NCBI RefSeq assembly: GCF_017352095.1
Contig: NZ_CP071463.1
Span: 3,100,001-3,164,000, forward strand
Direction: 5' to 3'
Length of the DNA: 64,000 nt
Source: Natrinema longum
Lineage (GTDB): Archaea > Halobacteriota > Halobacteria > Halobacteriales > Natrialbaceae
Part shown: positions 9,042 to 18,036 of the stretch, one piece after another
Layout of the letters: every line of letters begins with the position of its first letter
Position numbering within the stretch: position 1 is the first letter of the stretch
Notes under the pieces: generated by a model
Told to the model about the DNA's origin: nothing
The model's database searches: none
What the model saw: only the letters and a program-made list of their open reading frames with translations
Made by a program: the position numbers and the translations under genes

Positions 9042-9817
9042 GGTCGAACCGCGATCGACCGGCCACGTTCACGGACTCCCGGGACCGTGGCGTCTCGGAG
9101 GTACTCGCGTTCATTCTGGTGTTCGCGACGATCATGGGCTCGGTGGCGCTGCTGTCGACGGTCGGCTTTCAGACGATGGCCGACTTTCAGGAGGGAGAAC
9201 AGCTTCGAAATAGCGAACGGGCGATGATCGCACTCGCGGACAATTTCAACACCGCCTTGCATTCCGACAGTATCGAGACACGGAACAGTGAACTAGCAGT
9301 ACGAGGCGGAACGGTTACGACCGGTGATGGCGGGACAGTCGTTTCTATCGACTTCGAATCGAGCGAGAGCGGGACTATCGATAGAGACGTCCCGCTGGGC
9401 GTCCTGACGTACCAATCCGGGTCGGATACGATCGCATACGAAGGCGGTGGCGTCGTCCGATCCGACGGCGACGGGAGCGTCGCGCTCAAAAACCCCCAGC
9501 TCAGGTGTACGCCGGGATCGGGCGGTTCCGATAACGGAACGGCGATCATCTCGCTCGTGGCGATCGATTCTGCCGATCGATCCATCCAAACCAGCGGGAC
9601 GCTCGAACTGGAGATGAACGTAACGAACCACGAGCGAACCGTCTACGACGTTACCGGCAGCAACAAAGTAACGGTGACAACGCCAAGCAGCGACTACACT
9701 ACCGCGTGGGACGGCATTCGCTCGACCGGTGGCTGGTCCGGTGGGACCTGTGAAAACGTCGATCAAGCCGCCGTCACCGTCGTCACCGTCGATATCACGT
9801 ATCCCAATCCCCGGTAA
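9038..9817 (+). CDS. Prepilin-like protein 5 (archaeal pilin N-terminal-like, DUF7289-like)
   Basis: A 259-aa protein. Its N-terminus DSRDRGVSEVLAFILVFATIMG is the most pilin-like of the five: haloarchaeal pilins show RG-V-S-P/E-V followed by a hydrophobic helix. A large soluble domain follows, rich in Thr/Ser and Asn-x-Thr sites, with two Cys near residues 164 and 248. It is the last gene of the operon and the longest of the five. Its 3' end overlaps the convergent gene at 9795 by 23 nt. Role inferred: filament subunit or adhesin-like cap. DUF7289 name from memory. Confidence 0.75.
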   Translation: MRSNRDRPATFTDSRDRGVSEVLAFILVFATIMGSVALLSTVGFQTMADFQEGEQLRNSERAMIALADNFNTALHSDSIETRNSELAVRGGTVTTGDGGTVVSIDFESSESGTIDRDVPLGVLTYQSGSDTIAYEGGGVVRSDGDGSVALKNPQLRCTPGSGGSDNGTAIISLVAIDSADRSIQTSGTLELEMNVTNHERTVYDVTGSNKVTVTTPSSDYTTAWDGIRSTGGWSGGTCENVDQAAVTVVTVDITYPNPR

Positions 9818-11045
9818 GCATCGCTCGCAACCCCGCTCGAGCGGCCAGCGCCTGGACGCGGGCGGCTCGTTCCTCGACGGTCCCTGCAGTCTCGAGATAG
9901 AGGCCGTTCGAGAGCTGTGTCGACGCGGCCATCGGTGAGCCGTCGGCGTGGATCGGGTCGCTGTTCAGCACCGTGCCGTCGGCCTCGTCCGGGCTCCAGG
10001 GAACGGTGATCCCGGAGAGACCACGCTCGAAGAGGTACTCGGTTGCTCCCACGAGTGCCCCCTTCGACGTCGAGTGGCCGATCGCACCGATCGAGCCGCG
10101 GTCGTTGAACAGCCGGACGACGTACTCCCTTTCCTCACCGTCTTCGGTCCCGTTCTCGGCGTCCGTGTCGTCGTCGGGGCCCCGTTGCTCGGCGTCGTCG
10201 TCTCGAGTGGAAGCCTCCCGGTCGTTCGATTCGGTCGGGGCTGTCGTATCCGCGACCCGTCCGGTCCCAGCGTCCTCGTTCGCGTCCGTCGTGGCGTGCG
10301 GGCTCGGGTCGGTCGCGGATTCGGTTTCGGTAGTATCTCCATCGGTCGGCGTCTCGCTGGAGATCGTCGATTCGTCGAATCGAATCGAAACGTCCGCGAC
10401 GGCGTTCGGTTGCTCGGGGTCAGCGTCGGTGAACGCCACGACGAGCTGGTCGAGAAACCGATCGGTCGCGGATTCGAACTCGTCGGCGTAGACGTCGCCG
10501 TGAACGGTTGCCGCCGTGAGCTGTTCGACGATCGAATCGACGAGCCGTGACCGATCGATCGCGAGCTGGCGGGCGACGTGATTCCGCGAGTGCTGTGCGA
10601 GGCGACGACCCAACGCGTCTCGCGAGTAGAGACCGACTGTCGATTCCCCGTCAGTGAGTTCCGAAAGCCTGAGTGTGTGGTACTCGATGTCCGTCGTTCC
10701 CGCGAGCAGGAGGTACTGGCGGCCGTTCGTGTAGATCGCGCGGTCGACGCCCGTCCAGGCCATCGCCTGCTGGAGGGCGTTTGCTCGCGTCTCCTTGAGG
10801 GGCTCGTCGGCTGTCTCGACGGCGACGAACAGCGCTGGAACCGAATCCACCAGCAAGACGTACTCGAGGGGGGTATCGTCGATGGTCCGATCGGTAACAC
10901 ACGACTCGGCTCGGAGATCCCAGCCGAGCGTTTCGAGGAAGGGTTCGACGAGCCAGGTACGGGTCTCCCGTCGTGACGCTGGCGGCGAGGAGTCGACCAG
11001 CGTCCCAGCGCGGGCGACGAACGAGCGGAGGTCGAGCGAAGGCAT
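9795..11045 (-). CDS. HsdR N-terminal-like protein of unknown role, last gene of the che block
   Basis: A 416-aa acidic soluble protein. Residues about 15-130 resemble the N-terminal nuclease-like domain of type I restriction HsdR subunits: ETRTWLVEPFLETLGWDL, then an acidic/hydrophobic core ending FVAVETADEPL, then RAIYTNGRQYLLL. No methylase or specificity subunit and no helicase domain is present, so it is not a restriction enzyme by itself. An Asp/Glu/Thr-rich linker (about 220-310) precedes a C-terminal domain of about 100 residues that I do not recognise. ATG 11045 is preferred over an upstream in-frame ATG at 11162, because the extra residues lie in non-conserved sequence. It follows cheR on the same strand. 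Confidence 0.75.
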   Translation of the reverse strand: MPSLDLRSFVARAGTLVDSSPPASRRETRTWLVEPFLETLGWDLRAESCVTDRTIDDTPLEYVLLVDSVPALFVAVETADEPLKETRANALQQAMAWTGVDRAIYTNGRQYLLLAGTTDIEYHTLRLSELTDGESTVGLYSRDALGRRLAQHSRNHVARQLAIDRSRLVDSIVEQLTAATVHGDVYADEFESATDRFLDQLVVAFTDADPEQPNAVADVSIRFDESTISSETPTDGDTTETESATDPSPHATTDANEDAGTGRVADTTAPTESNDREASTRDDDAEQRGPDDDTDAENGTEDGEEREYVVRLFNDRGSIGAIGHSTSKGALVGATEYLFERGLSGITVPWSPDEADGTVLNSDPIHADGSPMAASTQLSNGLYLETAGTVEERAARVQALAARAGLRAMLTGDWDT

Positions 11046-11186
11046 CCCTGGGGGGTATTCGGCGGACCGGCATGTAATACCTGGTTGTGTTCCACCCACT
11101 GAACTGGCGTCCGTCGGCGACGGGACGAGCTCAGCTCCAGGCGTTGTTTCGGGAGGTGACAATCGGCGTCCTCGCCGGTAGCTGCG

Positions 11187-12113
11187 TTACGATTCGGGGC
11201 TCGAGTTCACACGTCGATCGGGGCCCCCATCGTTTGGCTCCGTCAGTTCTCGCTGATAGATTCGGAGTCGGGCCTCGCGGACGGCGAAGGCCGACTGGAG
11301 GGTCGGCGGTATCGTCTCGGCCTTTCCGATGACGAGGTAGCCGTCCGTCCGGAGGGACCTGGCGATCGTCTCGAGCATCGGCTCTTTGTACGCGTTGTCG
11401 ATGTAAATAAACAGGTTCCGACAGATGACGAGATCGAACCCGGATTTGGGCTCGTCGTTGATCAGGTCGTGGCGCTGGAAGCGAACGTTTCGCTGGACGT
11501 GATCGCTGATCCGGTAGGTTCGATCGTCGACGTCGACGTACTGGCGGTAGTCGTCGAGAAAGGAGAGTTGGTCGTCGAGATCGATCGTTCGGGATTCCTC
11601 GTAGACGCCCGCTCGGGCGGTCTCGAGTGCTGGTGTACTGATGTCGGTTCCGAGAACGTAGACGTTCGATTCGTCGATCTCGGGGTCGTCGTGGGCGAGC
11701 ATGGCCAGCGAATACGGTTCCCGTCCGTCGGCACACGCGGCGCTCCAGACGCGGACGGTGGTCGTACTCGCGGATAGCTTTCGGAGGACAGCGCGAATCC
11801 CCTCCCAGACGTCCGGGTTTCGAAAGAAGCCCGTGACGTTGATGCTCAACGCCTCGAGCAGCGCCTCCTGTTCGGTCGGATCGGACCGTAGCTTCTCCAA
11901 GTACGCCCCATAGGTTTCGCGTTGCGTCCGACGCATCCGCGAGGAGACCCGCCGGTCGAGGTAGCTATCGTTGTAGTGGCTCGTCGCGAACGACAGCTCG
12001 TCCTCGACGAACGTAAGGAGGGCCGTGAACGCCGCGTCGTCAGCAGTCGTCTCGGCACGCCTCCGATCCCCATCGGAATCGTTGTCGGCGTCGCCGGCCC
12101 CGTTGCCGATCAC
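11187..12113 (-). CDS. cheR: CheR, chemoreceptor glutamate methyltransferase
   Basis: A 308-aa SAM-dependent methyltransferase that methylates glutamates on chemoreceptors for adaptation. It has an N-terminal helical domain with the basic patch DRRVSSRMRRTQ, then a Rossmann SAM domain: VWSAACADGREPYSLAM, VLGTDIS, and FDLVICRNLFIYIDN, typical of CheR. GTG start overlapping the cheD stop by 4 nt (GTGA). It lies at the end of the co-directional run cheY-cheB-cheA-cheC-cheC-cheD-cheR. Confidence 0.95.
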   Translation of the reverse strand: MIGNGAGDADNDSDGDRRRAETTADDAAFTALLTFVEDELSFATSHYNDSYLDRRVSSRMRRTQRETYGAYLEKLRSDPTEQEALLEALSINVTGFFRNPDVWEGIRAVLRKLSASTTTVRVWSAACADGREPYSLAMLAHDDPEIDESNVYVLGTDISTPALETARAGVYEESRTIDLDDQLSFLDDYRQYVDVDDRTYRISDHVQRNVRFQRHDLINDEPKSGFDLVICRNLFIYIDNAYKEPMLETIARSLRTDGYLVIGKAETIPPTLQSAFAVREARLRIYQRELTEPNDGGPDRRVNSSPES

Positions 12114-12625
12114 AACTCCGTCACTCCGTTGGTGCCGTCGGAGGTCTTCACGACGAGCGTCCCCGTTCCGGGCGTGAACTCCACGGTCCGGCCGTACTCA
12201 CCGCCGACGTCCTCGGCCTCGAGTGGCACCCCGAGTTTCTCGAGTTCCGTCTTTGCGGCGGCGATGTTTCGCTTCCCGACACCATCACCGAAGCTCTCGA
12301 ATTCGAACATGTCGCTGCCGCCGGCGATCTTCGCCTCGACGGCAGTGTAGTTAGCTCCCTGTTCGACCATTCGGCGTAGCAACGCCCTGATCGCCGTGTC
12401 GGCGTACTTGCCGGGTTTCCGGTCGCTGTTATCGGCGGCGTCGCCGTCGGGAAGCATCACGTGTGCCAACCCGCCGATTTCGGCGTTCGGATCGTAGAGT
12501 GCGATGGCGAGACACGAGCCGAGCCCGTAGGACTTGAGCGTGTCGTCGCCGTCGCTGACGACCAGTTCGGAGATTCCGACCTGGACCGGCGTCGGTGCCC
12601 CCGGTTCGGTGCCGTAGGTTTTCAT
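12110..12625 (-). CDS. cheD: CheD, chemoreceptor glutamine deamidase
   Basis: A 171-aa protein with the CheD signature: LKSYGLGSCLAIALYDP contains the catalytic Cys in GSC, and GGLAHVMLPDGD supplies the His. CheD deamidates receptor glutamines and in archaea and Bacillus interacts with CheC. It overlaps the upstream CheC gene and the downstream cheR gene by 4 nt each, so the three are translationally coupled. Confidence 0.95.
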   Translation of the reverse strand: MKTYGTEPGAPTPVQVGISELVVSDGDDTLKSYGLGSCLAIALYDPNAEIGGLAHVMLPDGDAADNSDRKPGKYADTAIRALLRRMVEQGANYTAVEAKIAGGSDMFEFESFGDGVGKRNIAAAKTELEKLGVPLEAEDVGGEYGRTVEFTPGTGTLVVKTSDGTNGVTEL

Positions 12626-13890
12626 GCGTTATCGACTTCCTGAAACTCCGCCGTCGTCTTGGCGTCTTCGATCCGGTCGACGTCGAGGCTGTTCAGCGCC
12701 CGCTCGAGGTCCGACTCGTCGGGGATCGCGTACACTTCACAGTCGAACTCGCGGCCGTCGGCCATGACGACCGTATCGAAGACGAACGCGAAGTCCTGAT
12801 TCTCGCCGAGTTGAATGATAACCGGATCGACGGCCGCAGCGCCGATATCGTGGATGAACTCCGGCGTGGAGTGGTCGATCGTCGTATCGAGCACGTTCGC
12901 CCAGCCATCGAGGAATCCGCTGGCCATGATGTTGCCCAGTTCTTTGATCGCGCTCGTTCCCATCTCGCCGAACCCGTCTTCATCGACCTCCATGGGAACC
13001 ATCGCGTCGACGATCTCGTGGGCCGACTCCTCGTCGAACAGGAACAGCAGATACCCGCTGGGCATGCCGTCGAACTCGAAGGCGACTCCGACGAGTTTCT
13101 CTTCGGCGACCTGCTCGGGGATCGCCTCGAGCGAGACGAAGTTGAGCCGACGGATCTCGACGCTCGTATCGATCCCGGTCAGGGTAGTCGCGGTCTTGGC
13201 GACCTCTTCGGCACCGCGCTCTGCCATCCGATCGAAGCCATCGAGTTTGTCGTACTCGATGCCGTCGCTCGTCCGCAGCCGCTCGAGGAGTTTCGACATC
13301 GACTCGCGTTTCGGGAAGAGGTAGTGGCTAAACCCGACCTCGGTGCCGACGGTCTCGATCTGGCTCTGGAAGAGCAATGCGAGGTCGTCGTCGGCCGGTG
13401 CCTCGTCGATATCGCCGAAGAACGGTTCGGAGGATTTGCCTTCGACGAACTCCGGCGTGGAGACGTCGATGACGGTCTCCAAGACGTCGGCCCAGCCGTC
13501 GATAAAGCCGCTGTTCATGATGTGGCCGACCTCCGTCGCGGCGCTTTCGGTCATCTCGTCGAACCCGTCTACGTCGCCGACGTCGGTGTCGACATCAGCG
13601 TCGGGCCCGGCCTCGGCGAGCAGGGTTTCGACGATCCGAATCGCGTTTTCGCGCTCGAAGACGACGACCGAGTAGCCCTCGATCCCGCCGGTCAGCTTGA
13701 CCCGAACGCCGACCTTCTCGGTCGAGTCCTCGAAATCACGCCGGATCTCCTGCCCTCGCATGAAGTTGAGTTTCGTCACGCCGACCTGCGTTTCGACGCC
13801 CAGCATATGGGTGAGTCGGCCCGCAGCCAGTCCCGCTCCTTCTCGAGCCATCCGGTAGAACGTGCCGAGTGCATTGACGTCGAGTTTCAT
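12622..13890 (-). CDS. cheC: Tandem CheC-domain protein
   Basis: A 422-aa protein made of two CheC-like domains of about 200 residues each; normal CheC is about 200 aa. The family dephosphorylates CheY-P. The C-terminal copy keeps the phosphatase motif as ELGNIMASGFLDGW. The N-terminal copy has EVGHIMNSGFIDGW, so the conserved Asn is replaced by His, and this half may be inactive or regulatory. Overlaps cheD downstream and the single-domain CheC gene upstream by 4 nt each. Confidence 0.9.
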   Translation of the reverse strand: MKLDVNALGTFYRMAREGAGLAAGRLTHMLGVETQVGVTKLNFMRGQEIRRDFEDSTEKVGVRVKLTGGIEGYSVVVFERENAIRIVETLLAEAGPDADVDTDVGDVDGFDEMTESAATEVGHIMNSGFIDGWADVLETVIDVSTPEFVEGKSSEPFFGDIDEAPADDDLALLFQSQIETVGTEVGFSHYLFPKRESMSKLLERLRTSDGIEYDKLDGFDRMAERGAEEVAKTATTLTGIDTSVEIRRLNFVSLEAIPEQVAEEKLVGVAFEFDGMPSGYLLFLFDEESAHEIVDAMVPMEVDEDGFGEMGTSAIKELGNIMASGFLDGWANVLDTTIDHSTPEFIHDIGAAAVDPVIIQLGENQDFAFVFDTVVMADGREFDCEVYAIPDESDLERALNSLDVDRIEDAKTTAEFQEVDNA

Positions 13891-14492
13891 GCGGGTTGGA
13901 CTTCGATGCCGTTGACCATTTCGACGAACTCTTCTAAGTCGGGGAAAGCGTAGATCTCGGCTTCGATCTGATAGCTGGGAACCGCCAGGTCGGAATCGAA
14001 GAACAGGGCGAGATCGTCGCCGCCGAGACTCGCCGTCCGGGTGACGATGTCGCCCGTCGGCGCGTAGACGAGCTGTGGCGCGGCGATATCGATCGCGCGG
14101 CCGAGCACGTCGGCCCAGCCGTCGATAAAGCCACTGGCCATCATGTTGCCCATCTCCTCGACGGCGCTGCGGGCCATCTTGCCGGAGACGTCGCCCATGT
14201 CGTCGACGACCTCGCGAAGCATGATCGCCGTGATCTTCTTTGCGCTCGCCTCGGGGAAGAGGATCAGGATGTGCCCGTGGGGTGGGTCGAGCAGCCGGAC
14301 GCGGACGCCAACTCGCTTGCCGCCGTCGAGTTGGGACTCGATGTCGTCGACGTCGATGAAGTTAGTTTTCGTCACCTCCATCTGGGCGTCCTCACCGGTC
14401 AGTTTGCTCATGTTATCGGCGACGCCGTTCGTCCCGACCTTCGCCATCTCGTTTATGAAACTCAACTTTCGAATGTCGACCATCATCGTCAT
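13887..14492 (-). CDS. cheC: CheC, CheY-P phosphatase family
   Basis: A 201-aa single-domain CheC. The active-site segment EEMGNMMASGFIDGWADV keeps the Glu and Asn of the family, so phosphatase activity towards CheY-P is expected. The start could be 14492 or the ATG encoding MMVDIRKL a few codons later. It lies 34 nt downstream of cheA and overlaps the tandem CheC gene by 4 nt, so this strain has three CheC domains in two adjacent genes. Confidence 0.9.
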   Translation of the reverse strand: MTMMVDIRKLSFINEMAKVGTNGVADNMSKLTGEDAQMEVTKTNFIDVDDIESQLDGGKRVGVRVRLLDPPHGHILILFPEASAKKITAIMLREVVDDMGDVSGKMARSAVEEMGNMMASGFIDGWADVLGRAIDIAAPQLVYAPTGDIVTRTASLGGDDLALFFDSDLAVPSYQIEAEIYAFPDLEEFVEMVNGIEVQPA

Positions 14493-14526
14493 GGATTACT
14501 CCGTAGGGTTTGGTGTTCGCGTTCGT

Positions 14527-17500
14527 TCATAGTGTCGTCACATCCAGGATGTTGACCACTTCCCCCCTCCCCCGAACCGTCGCACCGCTGATCCCGGGAA
14601 TGCCGCTCATAATGCCCTCGAAAGGCTTGACGACGACCTCCTGCTGGCCGTGCACGTGATCACAGTGCAGGGCCACTTCCCGGACTTCGTCGCGGATACG
14701 AACGACCATCCCATCCCCGTTCGCGCCCGGGGCCGGCGTCTCGAGGACGTCGGCAAGCGAGATGACGGGGTAGTCGCCCCCCTCACCGGGAAGCACGGAT
14801 TCTCCCTCGGCCGTCTCGATCGACCCGGCGGACTCGATGTCCTGGACGGCCTTGGTTGGAACGCCGAACTCCTCACCGCCGCTCTCGACGAACAGGATCT
14901 CGTCGATCGCGACCGTCACCGGGAGCGTCATCGTGACGGTCGTTCCGTCGCCCTCGTCGCTATCGATCGAAACCGTTCCGTCGAGGTCCTCGATCGTCCG
15001 TTTGACGACGTCCATCCCGACCCCCCGGCCGCTGACGTCCGTCACCTCATCGGCCGTCGAGAGCCCGGAGTGGAAGATCAGATCGTACGCGTCCTCGTCG
15101 GGCATCGCGTCCGCTGCGTCCGCGTCGAGAATCCCGGCCTCGACGGCTTCGTCGCGCAGTCGATCGGGGTCGAGTCCGCCGCCGTCGTCCTTGACGGTGA
15201 TCGTCACGCGGTCGCGCGCGCGGTCGGCGTGGACCTCGACGGTTCCCTCGCGGGGCTTGCCGGCCTCCTCGCGCTCTGCGGGCGATTCGATCCCGTGATC
15301 GACGGCGTTGCGGACGAGGTGGATCAGCGGATCGCCGATTCGGTCGAGGATACTGCGGTCGATCTCGACGTCCTCGCCGTGTATCTCGAAGTCGACCTCC
15401 TTGTTCTGTTCGCGGGCGATATCACGGACGACCCGCGGTAAGCGGTTCGTTACCGTCTGGAGCGGCACCAGTCGGATGTCCATCACCGTCTCCTGAAGAT
15501 CCGTCGTCAGGTCCGACAGCGCGTCGAGTTCCTTCTCGAGTGCCGTCCCACCGTCGTCGGAGTCGGCCGCGTGCCGGAGCCTGACACGACTGGTCACCAG
15601 TCCCTCGACGAGGGTCAACAGCGAGTCGACCTGTTCGATGTCGACACGGATCGACTGACTCTCGTCGGTTTCGGCGTCGGCGTCGGGCTGATCGCTCGTT
15701 TCCGGGATGGAGAGGTTCGGAATCTCTATCTCCGGCTCGTCGACGATCCGTACGACATCGGACTCGTCTTCGTCTCCCGAGTCGGCCGTATCGCTGCCGA
15801 ACGATTCCGTCGACGCCTGACCCGAATCGTCGTCCGTCTCGGGGGCCGAAGTCGGCGAGTCGAAGCCGGCATCGGCGGTATCGAACTCGTCTGCCCCCCC
15901 GAACATCTCGTCGTCGAAGCCGTCGTCAGTGTCGTCGAAACCGTCGTCGTCCAGGTCGGCCCCGACCGGACCGTCGTCGAAGTCGTCGAACGGATCGTCG
16001 GCACCCACGTCGAAGCCGTCGGTGTCGTCGAACGCGTCCGTCTCGGACGACGAATCGGCGTCGCCGGTATCGTCGAACCCTGCTGTCGGTTCGAACGCCT
16101 CGTCGGCGTCCGCACCGAACGAGTCGCTCGCTCCGTCGTCGTCAGGGTCGACGGACTCGGTCGCGTCATCGACTGGCTCGGTATCAACTGAATCGGCGTC
16201 GACAGGGGTTGTCACGGCGTCGTCGCTGCTCTCGTCTCCCGAACCGAACGCATCCGATTCCGCGTCGTCATCGAGCGGATCGACGCCGTCCGTACTACCG
16301 GCGTCGGCCACGGTTGCATCGTCAGTGACGGCTGATTCACCCGTCTCGTCGTCCGAGATGGCTTCTTCTCCCGTCCCAGCGTCACCCGCGGCCGTCTCAC
16401 CGTCGGCTCCACTTGCTTCGCTCTCACCGGCTGTTTCGGGGTCCGAATCGAGCGGAGCCGTTTCGGGCTCCACACCGGCTTCGGCGGCGACCGTTTCGGG
16501 TTCGCCACCCGATGGGGCATCGGCCGGGTCCTGGGCTGTCGCCGCATCGTCGTCGAAGCCGATATCGTCGGCAGTGGTCCCCTCGAGATCGGCGCTCGAG
16601 GCGTCCCCGGCGTCTTCGGCGGTCGCCACTCCCTCGTCGGTGGCGGTCTCGAGGTCGTCTTCGGCCGACTCCGACGCTTCGTCGGCGTCGGGATCGACGG
16701 TCGCGTCGTCGTCGGTCGACTCCGAATCGAACAGCACGTCGTCGACTGCCTCCTCGGATGGCTCCCCTGCGTCGAGGAAGGAATCGTCGTCGGCGTCCTC
16801 GCCGAGCAGTTCGTCCATGTCGACTTCCTCTTCCTCGTCGAACTCGTCGAACTCGAGCTCCTCGAGTTCGTCCTGGAGTTCGTCGAACCCGACCATCTCG
16901 ACCTCGTCTTTGAGTTCGTCGAAGACGGCACCGGCATCCTCGACGTCCTCCTCGGCCGATTGGGCGGCCCCCGCCGTCTCGTCGTCAGCTGCCGGTTGGG
17001 AATCGCCTGCCGGCCCGGATCCCCCCTCGTCGCCTACGTCTGGCTCGGTCGGTGGGTCGCCCGCCCCGCCCTCGAGTTCGGCGACGTCCTCGTCGTCGAG
17101 CAGGTCGTCGAACGAGCCGGCCTCGCCCATGTCTTCGAACGCGTCGAGCTCTTCGTCCTCGACGTCCTCGACCATCTCGTCTAAGTCGTCGAACTCGGTG
17201 AACTCGTCGAGCAGGTCGTCGACCTCGAGATCCTGTGCCTCGTCGGCTGTGATCCCGTCACCGGGTTCGGCAGCCGCGTCCGTTTCGGCGGTCCCGGTCC
17301 GCTCGTCGACGGCGTCGAATCGATCGGTGACGGCGACGATCTCGAAGTCGCCGACCTCCTCGACCGGCTCGAGACCGGAGGCGATCGCCGTTTCGCCGAC
17401 CGCAGTGGCGAAGACGGCATCGAAGCTGTCGCCGTACTCCCCGGCCTCGATCGTCTCGCGGGGCGGGTCGGTACCGATCAGATCGAACGCGTCGATCAGG

Positions 17501-18036
17501 GCCTCGACGACCAACTCCCCGTTGTTGACTCCGTCCTCTTTTGCGATCGCGAGACGGGCCAGATAGGCGTTGTGGCTGTCGTCAGCAGGCGGCTCGAATC
17601 GCGAACAGATGTCGTCGATCTCGTCTGTCGTCGGCGTCGTGATTCCCGTCGCCGGTTCGGCCGACTCCGACAGGTGTTCCCGAAGCGAGCCGATCGTCGC
17701 CGACGGATCGGTCTCGATCTCGCCGGCTGCGCCGACTTCCGCGACCATCGTCTCGAGTTCGTCGACGCCATCGAAGATGTCGTCCATCAGCGCCGGCGTC
17801 ACCTCGAGGTCGTCACCGCGGACGGCATCGAGCAGGTCCTCGATCGCGTGGGCGAGATCGCTGGCCGGCTCCAGCCCCATCGCCCCAGCGTTCCCCTTGA
17901 GGGTGTGTGCGATCCGGAAGATCTGGTCCATCGCCTCCTCGTCGTCGGGGTCTTCCTCCAGCGTGAGCAAGGCGTTGTTCAGTTCGGTAATCCGTTCTTC
18001 GCTCTCCTGAACGAAGTCTGTCAGATAATCACTCAT
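14527..18036 (-). CDS. cheA: CheA histidine kinase with very long acidic linker
   Basis: An 1169-aa central chemotaxis kinase. The P1 phosphotransfer domain has His44 in RIAHTLKGNAGAMG. Dimerisation, HATPase and CheW-like P5 domains occupy about the last 370 residues (SIRVDIEQVDSLLTLVEGL; HLVRNAVDHGIESP; DDGGGLDP; SGRGVGMDVVK; VTVAIDEILFVESGGEEFGVP). Between them lie about 500 residues of Asp/Glu/Ser/Ala low complexity, with repeats such as DDGFDD. Start ATG 18036 is chosen because it begins MSDYLTDFVQESEE, as in other CheA proteins; upstream in-frame codons are Arg-rich. The start overlaps the cheB stop by 8 nt. Most CheA proteins are about 650-700 aa. Confidence 0.95.
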   Translation of the reverse strand: MSDYLTDFVQESEERITELNNALLTLEEDPDDEEAMDQIFRIAHTLKGNAGAMGLEPASDLAHAIEDLLDAVRGDDLEVTPALMDDIFDGVDELETMVAEVGAAGEIETDPSATIGSLREHLSESAEPATGITTPTTDEIDDICSRFEPPADDSHNAYLARLAIAKEDGVNNGELVVEALIDAFDLIGTDPPRETIEAGEYGDSFDAVFATAVGETAIASGLEPVEEVGDFEIVAVTDRFDAVDERTGTAETDAAAEPGDGITADEAQDLEVDDLLDEFTEFDDLDEMVEDVEDEELDAFEDMGEAGSFDDLLDDEDVAELEGGAGDPPTEPDVGDEGGSGPAGDSQPAADDETAGAAQSAEEDVEDAGAVFDELKDEVEMVGFDELQDELEELEFDEFDEEEEVDMDELLGEDADDDSFLDAGEPSEEAVDDVLFDSESTDDDATVDPDADEASESAEDDLETATDEGVATAEDAGDASSADLEGTTADDIGFDDDAATAQDPADAPSGGEPETVAAEAGVEPETAPLDSDPETAGESEASGADGETAAGDAGTGEEAISDDETGESAVTDDATVADAGSTDGVDPLDDDAESDAFGSGDESSDDAVTTPVDADSVDTEPVDDATESVDPDDDGASDSFGADADEAFEPTAGFDDTGDADSSSETDAFDDTDGFDVGADDPFDDFDDGPVGADLDDDGFDDTDDGFDDEMFGGADEFDTADAGFDSPTSAPETDDDSGQASTESFGSDTADSGDEDESDVVRIVDEPEIEIPNLSIPETSDQPDADAETDESQSIRVDIEQVDSLLTLVEGLVTSRVRLRHAADSDDGGTALEKELDALSDLTTDLQETVMDIRLVPLQTVTNRLPRVVRDIAREQNKEVDFEIHGEDVEIDRSILDRIGDPLIHLVRNAVDHGIESPAEREEAGKPREGTVEVHADRARDRVTITVKDDGGGLDPDRLRDEAVEAGILDADAADAMPDEDAYDLIFHSGLSTADEVTDVSGRGVGMDVVKRTIEDLDGTVSIDSDEGDGTTVTMTLPVTVAIDEILFVESGGEEFGVPTKAVQDIESAGSIETAEGESVLPGEGGDYPVISLADVLETPAPGANGDGMVVRIRDEVREVALHCDHVHGQQEVVVKPFEGIMSGIPGISGATVRGRGEVVNILDVTTL

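Noticed and set aside
9795-11045. A restriction-modification system
   Set aside because: Only an HsdR-N-like domain is present; no helicase, methylase or specificity gene nearby.
15929-17566. A 545-aa Ser-rich open frame opposite CheA
   Set aside because: It is the antisense of the GAC/GAG-rich acidic linker of CheA, which reads as Ser/Val codons on the other strand. No domain and no start signals.
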